DNA of 64,000 bases from assembly GCA_965279315.1 (NCBI GenBank), contig OZ257145.1:2852001-2916000 (forward strand), read 5' to 3'. Under the pieces are notes generated by a model. That model searched no databases. It worked only from the letters and a program-made list of their open reading frames with translations, and had not been told where the DNA came from. The DNA comes from JAPWJZ01 sp965279315. Its GTDB lineage: Bacteria > Pseudomonadota > Alphaproteobacteria > Micavibrionales > UBA2020. Shown here one piece after another: positions 40,500 to 48,619 of this stretch. The position numbers and the translations under genes were made by a program. The stretch's first letter is position 1; each line of letters opens with the position of its first letter.

Positions 40500-42899
40500 A
40501 TGTCCGCAAAAGTCGCAGAAATTTTCGAAACGATGGAATACGGCCCCGCGCCGGAGAGTGACAAGACCGCGCAGGAATGGCTGGAAAGCCATGGCCGCAG
40601 CTTTGGCCATTTCATCAACGGCAAATGGGTAAAACCGGCGAAGGGCAAGTCCTTCACCACCACCAACCCCGCAACCGGCGACATCATTGCCAAGCTCGCG
40701 CTCGGCACCAAGGCCGATGTGGATGCGGCGGTAAAGGCCGCGGCCAAGGCGCAGAAATCATGGGCGGCGCTGGACGGTCACGACCGCGCCAAATACCTGT
40801 ATGCCCTTGCCCGCCTGATCCAGAAAAATTCGCGCCTGCTGGCGGTTGTCGAATGCCTCGATAACGGCAAGCCGATCCGCGAGACGCGCGATATCGACGT
40901 GTCGCTCGCCGCCCGCCATTTCTATCACCATGCGGGCTGGGCACAGATCCTTGAATCCGAATTCCCCGCATACGAAGCCTGCGGCGTTGTCGGCCAGGTT
41001 ATTCCGTGGAACTTCCCCTTCCTGATGCTGGCGTGGAAAATTGCGCCCGCGCTGGCGGCGGGTAATACCGTTGTGTTGAAGCCCGCCGAATTCACGCCGC
41101 TGTCGGCGCTGCTGTTCGCGGAACTCTGCCTCGAGGCCGGCCTGCCCGCTGGCGTCGTCAACATCGTGCAGGGCGATGGATCGACCGGCGCGGAAATCAC
41201 GAAACATCCGGATATCGCGAAAATCGCCTTCACCGGTTCGACCGATGTGGGCCGCATCATCCGCGAAGCAACGGCAGGTTCGGGCAAGGCACTGACCTTG
41301 GAGCTCGGCGGCAAATCGCCGACCATCGTGTTTGAAAACGCCGACCTCGACAGCGCTGTTGAAGGCGTTGTTGACGGCATCTGGCTCAATCAGGGCGAAG
41401 TCTGCTGCGCAGGTTCCCGCCTGCTGCTGCAGGAAGGCATTGCCGAGAAAATGATCGCCAAGCTGACCCGCCGCATGGAAAACCTGCGCGTCGGCTCCCC
41501 GCTCGATAAAGCCATCGACATGGGCGCGCTGGCATCCAACGAGCAATACGAGAAAATCGACCGCCTTGTGAAACAGGGCGTGAAAGAAGGCGCGAAACTT
41601 GTCCAGCCGGGCAAGGACAGCTGCCCCACCAAAGGCTGCTTCTACCCGCCCACCATGCTGCTGAATGTACAGCCCGCATCGACCGTCGCAGAAGTTGAAA
41701 TCTTCGGACCTGTTGTCGCCGTGATGACCTTCCGCACGCCGGAAGAAGCTGTGCTGCTGGCGAACAATTCGCGCTATGGTTTGGCCGCGAGCATCTGGAG
41801 CGAGAATATCAACCTCGCGCTCGATATCGCGCCGAAACTGAAAGCCGGCGTGGTCTGGATCAACTCGACCAACATGTTTGACGCGGCCTGCGGCTTCGGC
41901 GGCTACCGTGAGTCGGGCTTTGGCCGCGAAGGCGGGCGCGAAGGCATGTTCGCCTACCTGAAACCCAAATACGCGAAATCGCTGCCGGTTTATAAAGAAA
42001 CCAAATCGGCGCTGTCACCCGCCAAGCATGTGAGCGCGGTGGAAGGCGTCGCCAATATCGACCGCACCGCGAAACTGTACATCGGCGGCAAGCAGGCACG
42101 CCCCGATGGCGCATACAGCCTCTCCATCACCGACAAGAACGGCAAGCTGGTCGGCCAGGTCGGCGAAGGCAACCGCAAGGACATCCGCAACGCAGTCGAA
42201 GCCGCGAAGAAAGCGGAAGGCTGGGGCAAATCCGCCCACCACCTGCGCGCGCAGATCCTCTACTACATCGCCGAAAACCTGTCGGCACGCGGCGACGAAT
42301 TCAAGAAACGCCTTGTGCAGCTGACGGGCGTCACGCCCGCCGCCGCGCAGAAGGAAGTCGATGAATCCATCCGCCGCCTGTTCACCTATGGCGCATGGGC
42401 CGACAAATACGACGGTCAGGTGCATACGCCCCCTGCCCGCCTTGTCTCCGTCGCCATGAAAGAGCCCATCGGCATCCTTGGCATCGTCTGCCCGGATGAA
42501 AATCCGCTGCTGTCTTTCGTGTCGCTGTTCGCACCCGCGATGGCAATGGGCGCGCGCACCGTGATCGTGCCGTCGGAAAAATATCCGCTGCTGGCGACCG
42601 ACCTGTATCAGGTATTCGATACCTCCGATGTGGTCGATGGCTCGATCAACATTGTGACCGGCCACCGCAAGGAACTGACCAAGACGATTGCCGAACATGA
42701 CGAAATCGACGCGGTTTGGTATTTCGGCTCCGACGCCGGTTCTGCATCGGTTGAAAAAGGCTCGACCGGCAACCTGAAACGCACCTGGGTCAACAACGGC
42801 AAACAGCGCAACTGGTTCGACCGCGCGCAGGCCGAAGGCGAGGAATACCTCCGCCACGCGACCGAGATCAAGAACATCTGGATCCCCTACGGCGAGTGA
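40500..42899 (+). CDS. Tandem-domain aldehyde dehydrogenase
   Basis: A 799-residue fusion. Residues about 35-490 form a complete aldehyde dehydrogenase: NFPFLMLAWKIAPALAAGNT, FTGSTDVG, the catalytic Glu in LTLELGGKSP and the catalytic Cys in GEVCCAGSR. Residues about 525-799 are a second, partial domain with KEPIGILGIVCPDENPLLSF and FGSDAGSASVEK; no catalytic Cys is visible there (GNLKRTWVNNGKQ), so it may be structural. The start ATG at 40500 has AGGAG 12 bases upstream. Next to deoC it probably oxidises acetaldehyde to acetate. Confidence 0.9.
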   Translation: MSAKVAEIFETMEYGPAPESDKTAQEWLESHGRSFGHFINGKWVKPAKGKSFTTTNPATGDIIAKLALGTKADVDAAVKAAAKAQKSWAALDGHDRAKYLYALARLIQKNSRLLAVVECLDNGKPIRETRDIDVSLAARHFYHHAGWAQILESEFPAYEACGVVGQVIPWNFPFLMLAWKIAPALAAGNTVVLKPAEFTPLSALLFAELCLEAGLPAGVVNIVQGDGSTGAEITKHPDIAKIAFTGSTDVGRIIREATAGSGKALTLELGGKSPTIVFENADLDSAVEGVVDGIWLNQGEVCCAGSRLLLQEGIAEKMIAKLTRRMENLRVGSPLDKAIDMGALASNEQYEKIDRLVKQGVKEGAKLVQPGKDSCPTKGCFYPPTMLLNVQPASTVAEVEIFGPVVAVMTFRTPEEAVLLANNSRYGLAASIWSENINLALDIAPKLKAGVVWINSTNMFDAACGFGGYRESGFGREGGREGMFAYLKPKYAKSLPVYKETKSALSPAKHVSAVEGVANIDRTAKLYIGGKQARPDGAYSLSITDKNGKLVGQVGEGNRKDIRNAVEAAKKAEGWGKSAHHLRAQILYYIAENLSARGDEFKKRLVQLTGVTPAAAQKEVDESIRRLFTYGAWADKYDGQVHTPPARLVSVAMKEPIGILGIVCPDENPLLSFVSLFAPAMAMGARTVIVPSEKYPLLATDLYQVFDTSDVVDGSINIVTGHRKELTKTIAEHDEIDAVWYFGSDAGSASVEKGSTGNLKRTWVNNGKQRNWFDRAQAEGEEYLRHATEIKNIWIPYGE

Positions 42900-42911
42900 T
42901 TGCCGCGAGGC

Positions 42912-42948
42912 AAAAAAAAGCGCGGGGTTTATGCCCCGCGCTTTTTTT
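42912..42948. terminator. Bidirectional rho-independent terminator
   Basis: AGCGCGGGG / CCCCGCGCT (42919-42927, 42934-42942) with a TTTATG loop, flanked by seven A on the left and seven T on the right. It ends both the aldehyde dehydrogenase and the minus-strand cluster starting at 47461. Confidence 0.93.
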
Positions 42949-42963
42949 ATTCTTGTAGCTCTA

Positions 42964-44355
42964 TTACCAGCGCGGAGATTTTCTGCTGGGCGCTGTATAA
43001 GCGCTCGCGGGCGGCGGCGTATAGGCCGCCGGCGGAAACTGCGCAAATATTTCTTCGAGCGGCAAACGGTTGCCAGCGGGGTCGTTGCCCTTGGTCATCA
43101 CATCCTTCACCTTCTCGGCGCGTTCGGGTTCGAGGCCGAAATTGCCCTGCGCGATGTTCGTAATCGCGTTGCTGAATGCCGACACAAGGCGCATGCCATC
43201 TGGCGAAAATTTTCCCTTCACGACCTGTTCGGTGTAAACATCTTCGCCCATGCGCAGCAGGCCAACCAGCACTGTTGCCTTGGCAAGACGCTGCGCCAGC
43301 AGGTTTTTGTCGCCTTCAAAACGCGATTGTACATTGGCAGCCTTGGCGAAGGAATTGATCAGGCGTTCCTTCTGCGTGACCGTCGTGCCTTTGTCTTCCA
43401 GCTGCTTGGGCAGGTCCTTCAGCGCGGCAATCGTCTTGCCCATTTCCCAGCCGTATTCGGGATATGCTTCGTCGGCAGCAAGATCGGCGAGCGTGATGGC
43501 GCGTTTTATCAGCACCTTGTCGAATTTCGGCTCGGGCGGTGCGGCTTCGACGACAGGCTCCGCTTCAGCGGCGACTTCGGGCGTTTCAGCGACAGGCGCC
43601 GTTTCCGTGACCTCCGCTTTTTCGGCAACAGGCGTTTCTTCAGCGTCCGTCCACGGCTCCGGCGGTTTGGGGCCGGGAATTTCAACCGGCACTTCTGCGG
43701 CTTCGATGGCCGCAGGTTCCGGCTTCGCAGGCTCCAGAACTTTTGCCGGCACGAGGATTGTTTCGTACATCTGCCATTCAGCGGGCCAGCTGTTGACGAT
43801 CTGCGCATGGACTTCCTGCCAGCTGTCGAGCGGCTTGGCTGTCTGCTTGTGGAAAAGCGCGTCGATGCTGTCGCGGTTCATGAAGACGCCCTTGGCAAGG
43901 CGGGTGTCTGCTTCGACCTTCATGATGTTGCCATCATCGTCGAAATGGATGCCGAACTGGTTCGCGAAGGGGCGATAGGTGCCGCGATGCCCTTCGATGG
44001 CAACGTAGTCTTCGCTGTGGCGGTATTTCTTGTCGAAATCGCTCAAGAGGCGCACAACCTCCAGCGGGTCGTCGGTGAAATCGACTGTATATTCGGCATA
44101 GAGCGGCTGGCTGGCGTCGTCGCGCTTGAGGTCGGTCTTGTACATGCTGACCGTCCACGTCTTTTCATCCAGCTTCTTTTTCTCGGCGGCCATGTAGAAG
44201 CGGATGTTTTTGTGTTCGTCATTCGCAAATTCATGCGACACGATCCAGCGGGGATCGCCATCGTCAAGCTTATCGACGCCGGCGGGCAGACGGCGTGATT
44301 CGGCCATCCATTTCTCTTCGCGATCCTTGCGGCCGATCCAGTCGAACCATCCCAT
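42964..44355 (-). CDS. Unknown protein of the TelA-linked cluster (A)
   Basis: A 463-residue cytosolic protein with no signal or membrane segment. Residues about 35-170 form a mixed alpha/beta domain (WIVSHEFAND, TWTVSMYKTDLKRDD, DDPLEVVRLLSDFDKKY). A Pro/Ala/Glu-rich linker (about 210-285) follows, then a helical C-terminal domain (about 290-440) containing ITLADLAADEAYPEYGW. The N-terminal domain aligns by eye with that of the protein at 44372 (V-H...F..A...W.V..Y..DL.R.D). It starts 16 bases after that gene. I know no family; the position next to a TelA protein is the main clue. Confidence 0.8.
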   Translation of the reverse strand: MGWFDWIGRKDREEKWMAESRRLPAGVDKLDDGDPRWIVSHEFANDEHKNIRFYMAAEKKKLDEKTWTVSMYKTDLKRDDASQPLYAEYTVDFTDDPLEVVRLLSDFDKKYRHSEDYVAIEGHRGTYRPFANQFGIHFDDDGNIMKVEADTRLAKGVFMNRDSIDALFHKQTAKPLDSWQEVHAQIVNSWPAEWQMYETILVPAKVLEPAKPEPAAIEAAEVPVEIPGPKPPEPWTDAEETPVAEKAEVTETAPVAETPEVAAEAEPVVEAAPPEPKFDKVLIKRAITLADLAADEAYPEYGWEMGKTIAALKDLPKQLEDKGTTVTQKERLINSFAKAANVQSRFEGDKNLLAQRLAKATVLVGLLRMGEDVYTEQVVKGKFSPDGMRLVSAFSNAITNIAQGNFGLEPERAEKVKDVMTKGNDPAGNRLPLEEIFAQFPPAAYTPPPASAYTAPSRKSPRW

Positions 44356-44371
44356 GGGCAGTTCCTTTAGT

Positions 44372-45922
44372 TCAGGGCTGCGGTGTTTTCGGCGGGCGCG
44401 ACGTGCCCGTCACGTTTTTGTATTTCTCGAAATTGTCGCCCGTGCCCTCGGTCGCCGCAGGCTGCTGCACGGCGGGTTTTTCGTTGCCATTGGCGGCCGG
44501 TTTCGCGGCGGGATTGTTGAAATCGTCCGTCACGGGCGGCTTCACATCAACCGACATCGTGTTGACCTGACGCAGGCCCGCCTGGCGGTCCTGCACTTTT
44601 GCCATCACGTTGCCGCGCGAGGTGTAGTAGCGCGTCAGGAAACCGGGCACCCAGCCGGGGATCGGATCTTTGTTGGGGTTTGCGACCCATGCTTTCAGCT
44701 TGTCCATCTGGTCCTGCGTGCCGCCGAGGTCGGTGAATTTCTTCTGCGCGCGGTCGACGGACTGGCGGATTTCGGTGATGAGGTTGGTGTCGGAATTGCT
44801 GGCCGAGGTGAAGCTGCGCTCCAGCTTGGCAAGGTTCTGCGACGCGTAGAGGAGGTTCGCGTACAGTTCCAGCTCCGCCGCGAATTTCTGAAACGGCTCG
44901 ACATGCACGCCAAGGCTCTTGGCTTCGTCGAGGTTGGAATTCATCTGCGGGATCAGGTTGTCGATGATCTTGCGGAAACCGTTGCCGCGTCCGCCGGGTG
45001 CGTTTTCTTTCGCGCGCGCAACTGCCTGCTCTTTTTCATCGGGCGACAGGCCTTCGACGCGGGCGAATTCGCCATGCGATGCGATGGTCGCGAGCGCCTT
45101 GTCGAAGCGTTCAGCCTCTTCCTTGCGCGATGCGCCTTTCAGTTCCGTCACGGATTCCTTCAGCGCCTGCTGGATGGCGACGTAGAAACCGCCGACCTGG
45201 TCCGCGAAGCCGTCCATGGTGCCCAGCACCTGGCCGATTTTCAGGATGTTGTCGAGCGATGCCGCGCGGTCGGAAGCGGTTGCGAACAGGTCGGACAGAA
45301 TGCCGCCCTCGATCTTCGCCTGCACTTGCGGGTTATCGCGCGCCTGTTCGACGGCGAGGATTGTGTTGCGGATTTCAGAGCGTTGGAACGTCGCATCCGA
45401 GAACACTTTGCCTTCGACGCGTTTATAGGGCGTGTTGTATTCGCCGAACGCGAAGCCTTCGATGTTGGCGGCGGTTTTATAATATTCGAGGTCGTAGAAG
45501 TGTACTTTCAATTCCGGGAACTGCGCCGCCGGATATTGTTTTTCGATGTCAAAATCGGCATGGGTGATCAGGCCGCGTGCGGTGTATTCCTTTTTCGCGA
45601 TCTGCGCGACGGCTTCCGCGAAAGGGACATCCTGCTTGGTCACTGTCTCCGAGACGAACTTGCCGTCGCGGCGGTCAAGGTCGTACACCATGTAGTGCAT
45701 GACGCGCCATTTGTCGGCGTCTTTATCAACCTGCAGCGCCGCCCAGAACTCGACATAGTTCTCGACGATGTTGTGGTTGACGAAGGCTTCGGTGCGCATC
45801 GCGTTGAAGAAGCTGGAACGGCGGGGCAGCGCGTCTGCGGCTTTGTCATCCAGAAGGATGCTCGGGTTCTTTACAACCGGTGCTTCGATCGGTTCCGGTT
45901 TATCTTTTCCAAAAAAGCCCAT
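44372..45922 (-). CDS. Unknown protein of the TelA-linked cluster (B)
   Basis: A 516-residue cytosolic protein. Residues about 40-180 form the domain shared with the neighbour at 42964 (AFVNHNIVENYVEFWAALQV, WRVMHYMVYDLDRRDG). The middle and C-terminal parts (about 190-430) are predicted helical, with heptad-like stretches such as ELELYANLLYASQNLAKLER. The last 60 residues are Pro/Asn-rich. Terminator 45963-45992 stands between this gene and the TelA gene, but only 40 bases separate it from the start, so some read-through is likely. No family is recognised. Confidence 0.8.
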   Translation of the reverse strand: MGFFGKDKPEPIEAPVVKNPSILLDDKAADALPRRSSFFNAMRTEAFVNHNIVENYVEFWAALQVDKDADKWRVMHYMVYDLDRRDGKFVSETVTKQDVPFAEAVAQIAKKEYTARGLITHADFDIEKQYPAAQFPELKVHFYDLEYYKTAANIEGFAFGEYNTPYKRVEGKVFSDATFQRSEIRNTILAVEQARDNPQVQAKIEGGILSDLFATASDRAASLDNILKIGQVLGTMDGFADQVGGFYVAIQQALKESVTELKGASRKEEAERFDKALATIASHGEFARVEGLSPDEKEQAVARAKENAPGGRGNGFRKIIDNLIPQMNSNLDEAKSLGVHVEPFQKFAAELELYANLLYASQNLAKLERSFTSASNSDTNLITEIRQSVDRAQKKFTDLGGTQDQMDKLKAWVANPNKDPIPGWVPGFLTRYYTSRGNVMAKVQDRQAGLRQVNTMSVDVKPPVTDDFNNPAAKPAANGNEKPAVQQPAATEGTGDNFEKYKNVTGTSRPPKTPQP

Positions 45923-45962
45923 TACACTTTACCCACTATTCATAAGACATTGACAAGGTTGC

Positions 45963-45992
45963 AAAAAAAGCCGGCGCCGCGAGGCACCGGCT
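45963..45992 (-). terminator. Intrinsic terminator between telA-like gene and cluster protein B
   Basis: On the minus strand AGCCGGTGCC (45992-45983) pairs with GGCGCCGGCT (45978-45969; one G-T pair), a GCGA/TCGC tetraloop closes it, and TTTTTTT follows. The next gene starts 41 bases downstream. Confidence 0.88.
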
Positions 45993-46006
45993 CTTTGATT
46001 TGCGTA

Positions 46007-47461
46007 TTACGGCGTCGGGCCCGATTTGCGGGGACGGCGGCTGGCGGCGGGTTTGTCTTCCGCTGCGGGCTGGTCGTCCTCGATCGCTGCCACGGGCTTC
46101 GCTGCGGTCTCGACGGTCTTGTTGTCGTTGACGGGCGCAGTTTTCGCCTCGATTTCCTGACGGGCTTTCTTGGCGCCTTCTTCGGCGTCTTTCACAGCTT
46201 CCAGGCGGCGGGCGACGTTCGAGCTGTCTGCAGCTTCGATCAGCTTGTCGGTTGCGCCGCGCAGTTGGGTTGCGGTCGCTTCCAGCTGTTTCAGGCGCTT
46301 TTCGCGTTCGTCGTTTTCGCGCTCGATCATTTTCTGCAGGCGGTCGGACGCTTCGATCAGTTTCTGCGGATCGATCGTGCCGCGCGCTTTCGAGTTCATC
46401 GTCAGGGTGTGCGCTTCCTCGATCATTTTCATGGTCTGGTCGTGCATCTTGTCGCCGAAATCGTCTGCTTTCTTGATGGTCTGCGCAGCTTTCAGGGACG
46501 AGCCCGCGATACCGGCAGCTGCCAGCATTGCTTTCCACTCGTTCTGCGAGTTGTACATGATGTCCTGGATTTTCTTGCGCTGGTCTTCCATGGTTTCCAT
46601 CATCTGGCGCAGCTGTTGAGCGGCGATAACGGAAGCGGCACGCGAACCTTCGAGGACCGTGATACGGTCAATGAAGTCTTCTTTGCGCTTCATCACGTCT
46701 TTCAGGTACAGCTCGTCTTCAGGATCCGAGGACTCTTCGAACACTTTGTTTGCTTCGGGGATGTATTCTTCGTTGTAGCGGCGGAGAACTTCCTTGCCGG
46801 CACCGAGGTACACGCCGATTTCGCGGGTCGCTTCGACGCGCGCGAGACCGAGTTTCTCGGCTTCCTTCATGACTTCTTTGATGCCGACTTCGGTTTTCTG
46901 GATGTTCTCGACGAGCTTGATCATCTCGAACAGCATTTCCGGCAGGGCTTCCTGCATGTCCTTGACGAGTTTTTCGTCTTCGGAACGTTTCGCTTTCGCG
47001 CCCGAGAAGCCTTCCCAGATGTCTTTTGCGAATTTGGTGATGCCCTTGGCGCCTTTGACGGTGCCGGAAGCGAGGCCTTTCAGCATTTTCTGGGTCGCTT
47101 CGCCGAACTTGTCGAGGTTCATGCCTTTCAGGCCGCCTTCGAGCTGGTTCAGTGCCGACGCCATGACGTTGACCTGGTCGTTGAACTTGCCCTGGATCTT
47201 GATCATGTCGTTGGCGATCTTGCCCAGACGATCCAGCGGCGGGTGGCCGTAGGAGATGATGGATTCAAAGCTGTCAGGGTTCCGGTCGATCGGATCCATG
47301 ATCTTTTCCATCTGGTCTTTCAGCTCGGGATCCGCATCGACGTATTCGACGACTTTACCACGCGCGCGGTTGCGGCGGCTGCTGGTATCTGCTTCGCTTT
47401 CAGCAGGTGTGTCTGCCATGTTATTGAATTTCGCTTCGATGCTATTTTGTTGCTTCATCAT
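46007..47461 (-). CDS. TelA/KlaA-family toxic anion resistance-like protein
   Basis: A 484-residue, almost fully helical cytosolic protein of the TelA family (toxic anion/tellurite resistance-like, PF05816 by pattern). Recognisable parts are GHPPLDRLGKIANDMIKIQG (about 65-84), VGIKEVMKEAEKLGLARVEA, IGVYLGAGKEVLRRYNEEYIPEA (the family's IYIxAGKExL-like segment) and QQLRQMMETMEDQRKKIQDI. The C-terminal tail is Pro/Lys-rich and basic. The start ATG at 47461 (MMKQQ) has AAGGAGAG nine bases upstream. The family's biochemical function is not settled and a tellurite role should not be assumed. It is the first gene of the cluster. Confidence 0.82.
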   Translation of the reverse strand: MMKQQNSIEAKFNNMADTPAESEADTSSRRNRARGKVVEYVDADPELKDQMEKIMDPIDRNPDSFESIISYGHPPLDRLGKIANDMIKIQGKFNDQVNVMASALNQLEGGLKGMNLDKFGEATQKMLKGLASGTVKGAKGITKFAKDIWEGFSGAKAKRSEDEKLVKDMQEALPEMLFEMIKLVENIQKTEVGIKEVMKEAEKLGLARVEATREIGVYLGAGKEVLRRYNEEYIPEANKVFEESSDPEDELYLKDVMKRKEDFIDRITVLEGSRAASVIAAQQLRQMMETMEDQRKKIQDIMYNSQNEWKAMLAAAGIAGSSLKAAQTIKKADDFGDKMHDQTMKMIEEAHTLTMNSKARGTIDPQKLIEASDRLQKMIERENDEREKRLKQLEATATQLRGATDKLIEAADSSNVARRLEAVKDAEEGAKKARQEIEAKTAPVNDNKTVETAAKPVAAIEDDQPAAEDKPAASRRPRKSGPTP

Positions 47462-47538
47462 CTGGGGACTCTCCTTGGATTGTGGCCCTTCACCGTCGGT
47501 GCTTTTTTGTCGCAAAATCATTTTTCTTAATCGCGGAC

Positions 47539-47567
47539 AAATTACGAAACCTTAGACATAATGTCAA
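47539..47567 (-). promoter_or_regulatory. Near-consensus promoter of the TelA cluster
   Basis: On the minus strand TTGACA (47567-47562), a 17-base spacer and TAATTT (47544-47539). It lies about 75 bases upstream of the telA-like start. The -35 matches the sigma-70 consensus perfectly. Confidence 0.75.
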
Positions 47568-47844
47568 GACTTCCCGCGACCGATTTATAAGATTTCAGAC
47601 ACCATATTTTGTTCTGGAGAAGAAATCAATGGCGTAAAGATATGCTTGTGTATATTGGCCTTTTCGACATTATCGCAATTAATTACATCGAAATCATTTA
47701 CCATATAGCAGTGTTTTTACCCGCATTATTATTTTCATAAACTACGATTTGAGCATTTGCCCGCCTTATTCGGCGAGAACAGGCGTGGAACAGAGGTGGT
47801 GATTCACCCCTGCCCTCCGTGAATCGACAAAAAATCGAATGATT
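47568..47844. other. Intergenic region without a gene
   Basis: AT-rich, no convincing open frame or RNA. The only structure is a 7-bp stem GATTCAC (47801-47807) with GTGAATC (47819-47825) close to the rnd end, too weak to call a terminator. Confidence 0.6.
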
Positions 47845-48525
47845 TCAGGTAGGACGGGGCACATGGTAGGCAAACAGGTCTTCGTTGCCCCAGCCCGCCA
47901 GATCCGCGCGAACGACAGCGGGCAGGCATTTAAACAGCCCGCGCGCGATTTCTTCCCTGCCCTCGCTCTGCATCATCGCGGCCAGTTTTTCGCGCATTGG
48001 GTGAAGGTGCAGCACATCGTTGGCGGCATAATCCAGCTGCGCGGTTGTCAGCACAGGCGCGCCCCAGTCGGTCGATTGCTGCTCCTTAGAGATTTTGACG
48101 CCCAGCACATGGCGGCTGACGTCTTCCAGGTCGTGCTGCTGCGTATAGGTGCGCGCGATGCGCGACGCGATTTTCAGGCAGTAGACGTTTTCAGGAATGA
48201 CACCCGCATAATGGCCGATCCAGCGCATGTCGCCGCGCGCGTAGAAAAACATTTTCTCGCGCGATGTGTCGGCCATCAGCTTTTTCACGTTCGGCGCGTT
48301 GATCTTGCCGGGCGCGAACTGCACCATATGCACCTTGCCCGCGCCGTCATAAATCTGCAGCAGGCACAACCGGTCGCGGAAAACATTCAGCCCCATGAAT
48401 TCGGTATCGATCGCCAGCACATTGCCCAGATCAAGGTTATCCGGCAAATCGCCCTGATAAAGTTCATAGCGGGACGACAGGCCGGATTTCTGGTCCTGTG
48501 CGACGGGCTGGAGGTTTGGTTTCAT
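47845..48525 (-). CDS. rnd: Ribonuclease D-like 3'-5' exonuclease
   Basis: A 226-residue DEDD exonuclease. LAIDTEFMGLNVFRDRLCLL holds the first Asp and Glu, IGHYAGVIPENVYCLKIASR the next region and LDYAANDVLHLHPM the Tyr-Asp of motif III. The HRDC domain of the longer E. coli RNase D is missing, as in the short alphaproteobacterial form. The enzyme trims 3' ends of tRNA and other small RNAs in the cytosol. It is divergent from the ankyrin gene, so both promoters lie in 48526-48619. Confidence 0.9.
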   Translation of the reverse strand: MKPNLQPVAQDQKSGLSSRYELYQGDLPDNLDLGNVLAIDTEFMGLNVFRDRLCLLQIYDGAGKVHMVQFAPGKINAPNVKKLMADTSREKMFFYARGDMRWIGHYAGVIPENVYCLKIASRIARTYTQQHDLEDVSRHVLGVKISKEQQSTDWGAPVLTTAQLDYAANDVLHLHPMREKLAAMMQSEGREEIARGLFKCLPAVVRADLAGWGNEDLFAYHVPRPT

Positions 48526-48619
48526 GACGTGCCTGTTCTGCCGTATCCGGATAAAAAAAAGTATTTTTAGGGCTGAAGTCAGGATAGAGGATTCGATTAT
48601 CCTATGCTAGGCTCTGCGC

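Noticed and set aside
46007..47461. Tellurite resistance as the function of the TelA-like protein
   Set aside because: The family name reflects early plasmid work; no other ter genes are present, so I keep the family call but not the function.
44204..47530. An open frame of more than 1100 codons on the plus strand, antisense to the TelA cluster
   Set aside because: It is the reverse shadow of three well-supported minus-strand genes with starts, ribosome-binding sites and a promoter; its translation is low-complexity and lacks any domain.
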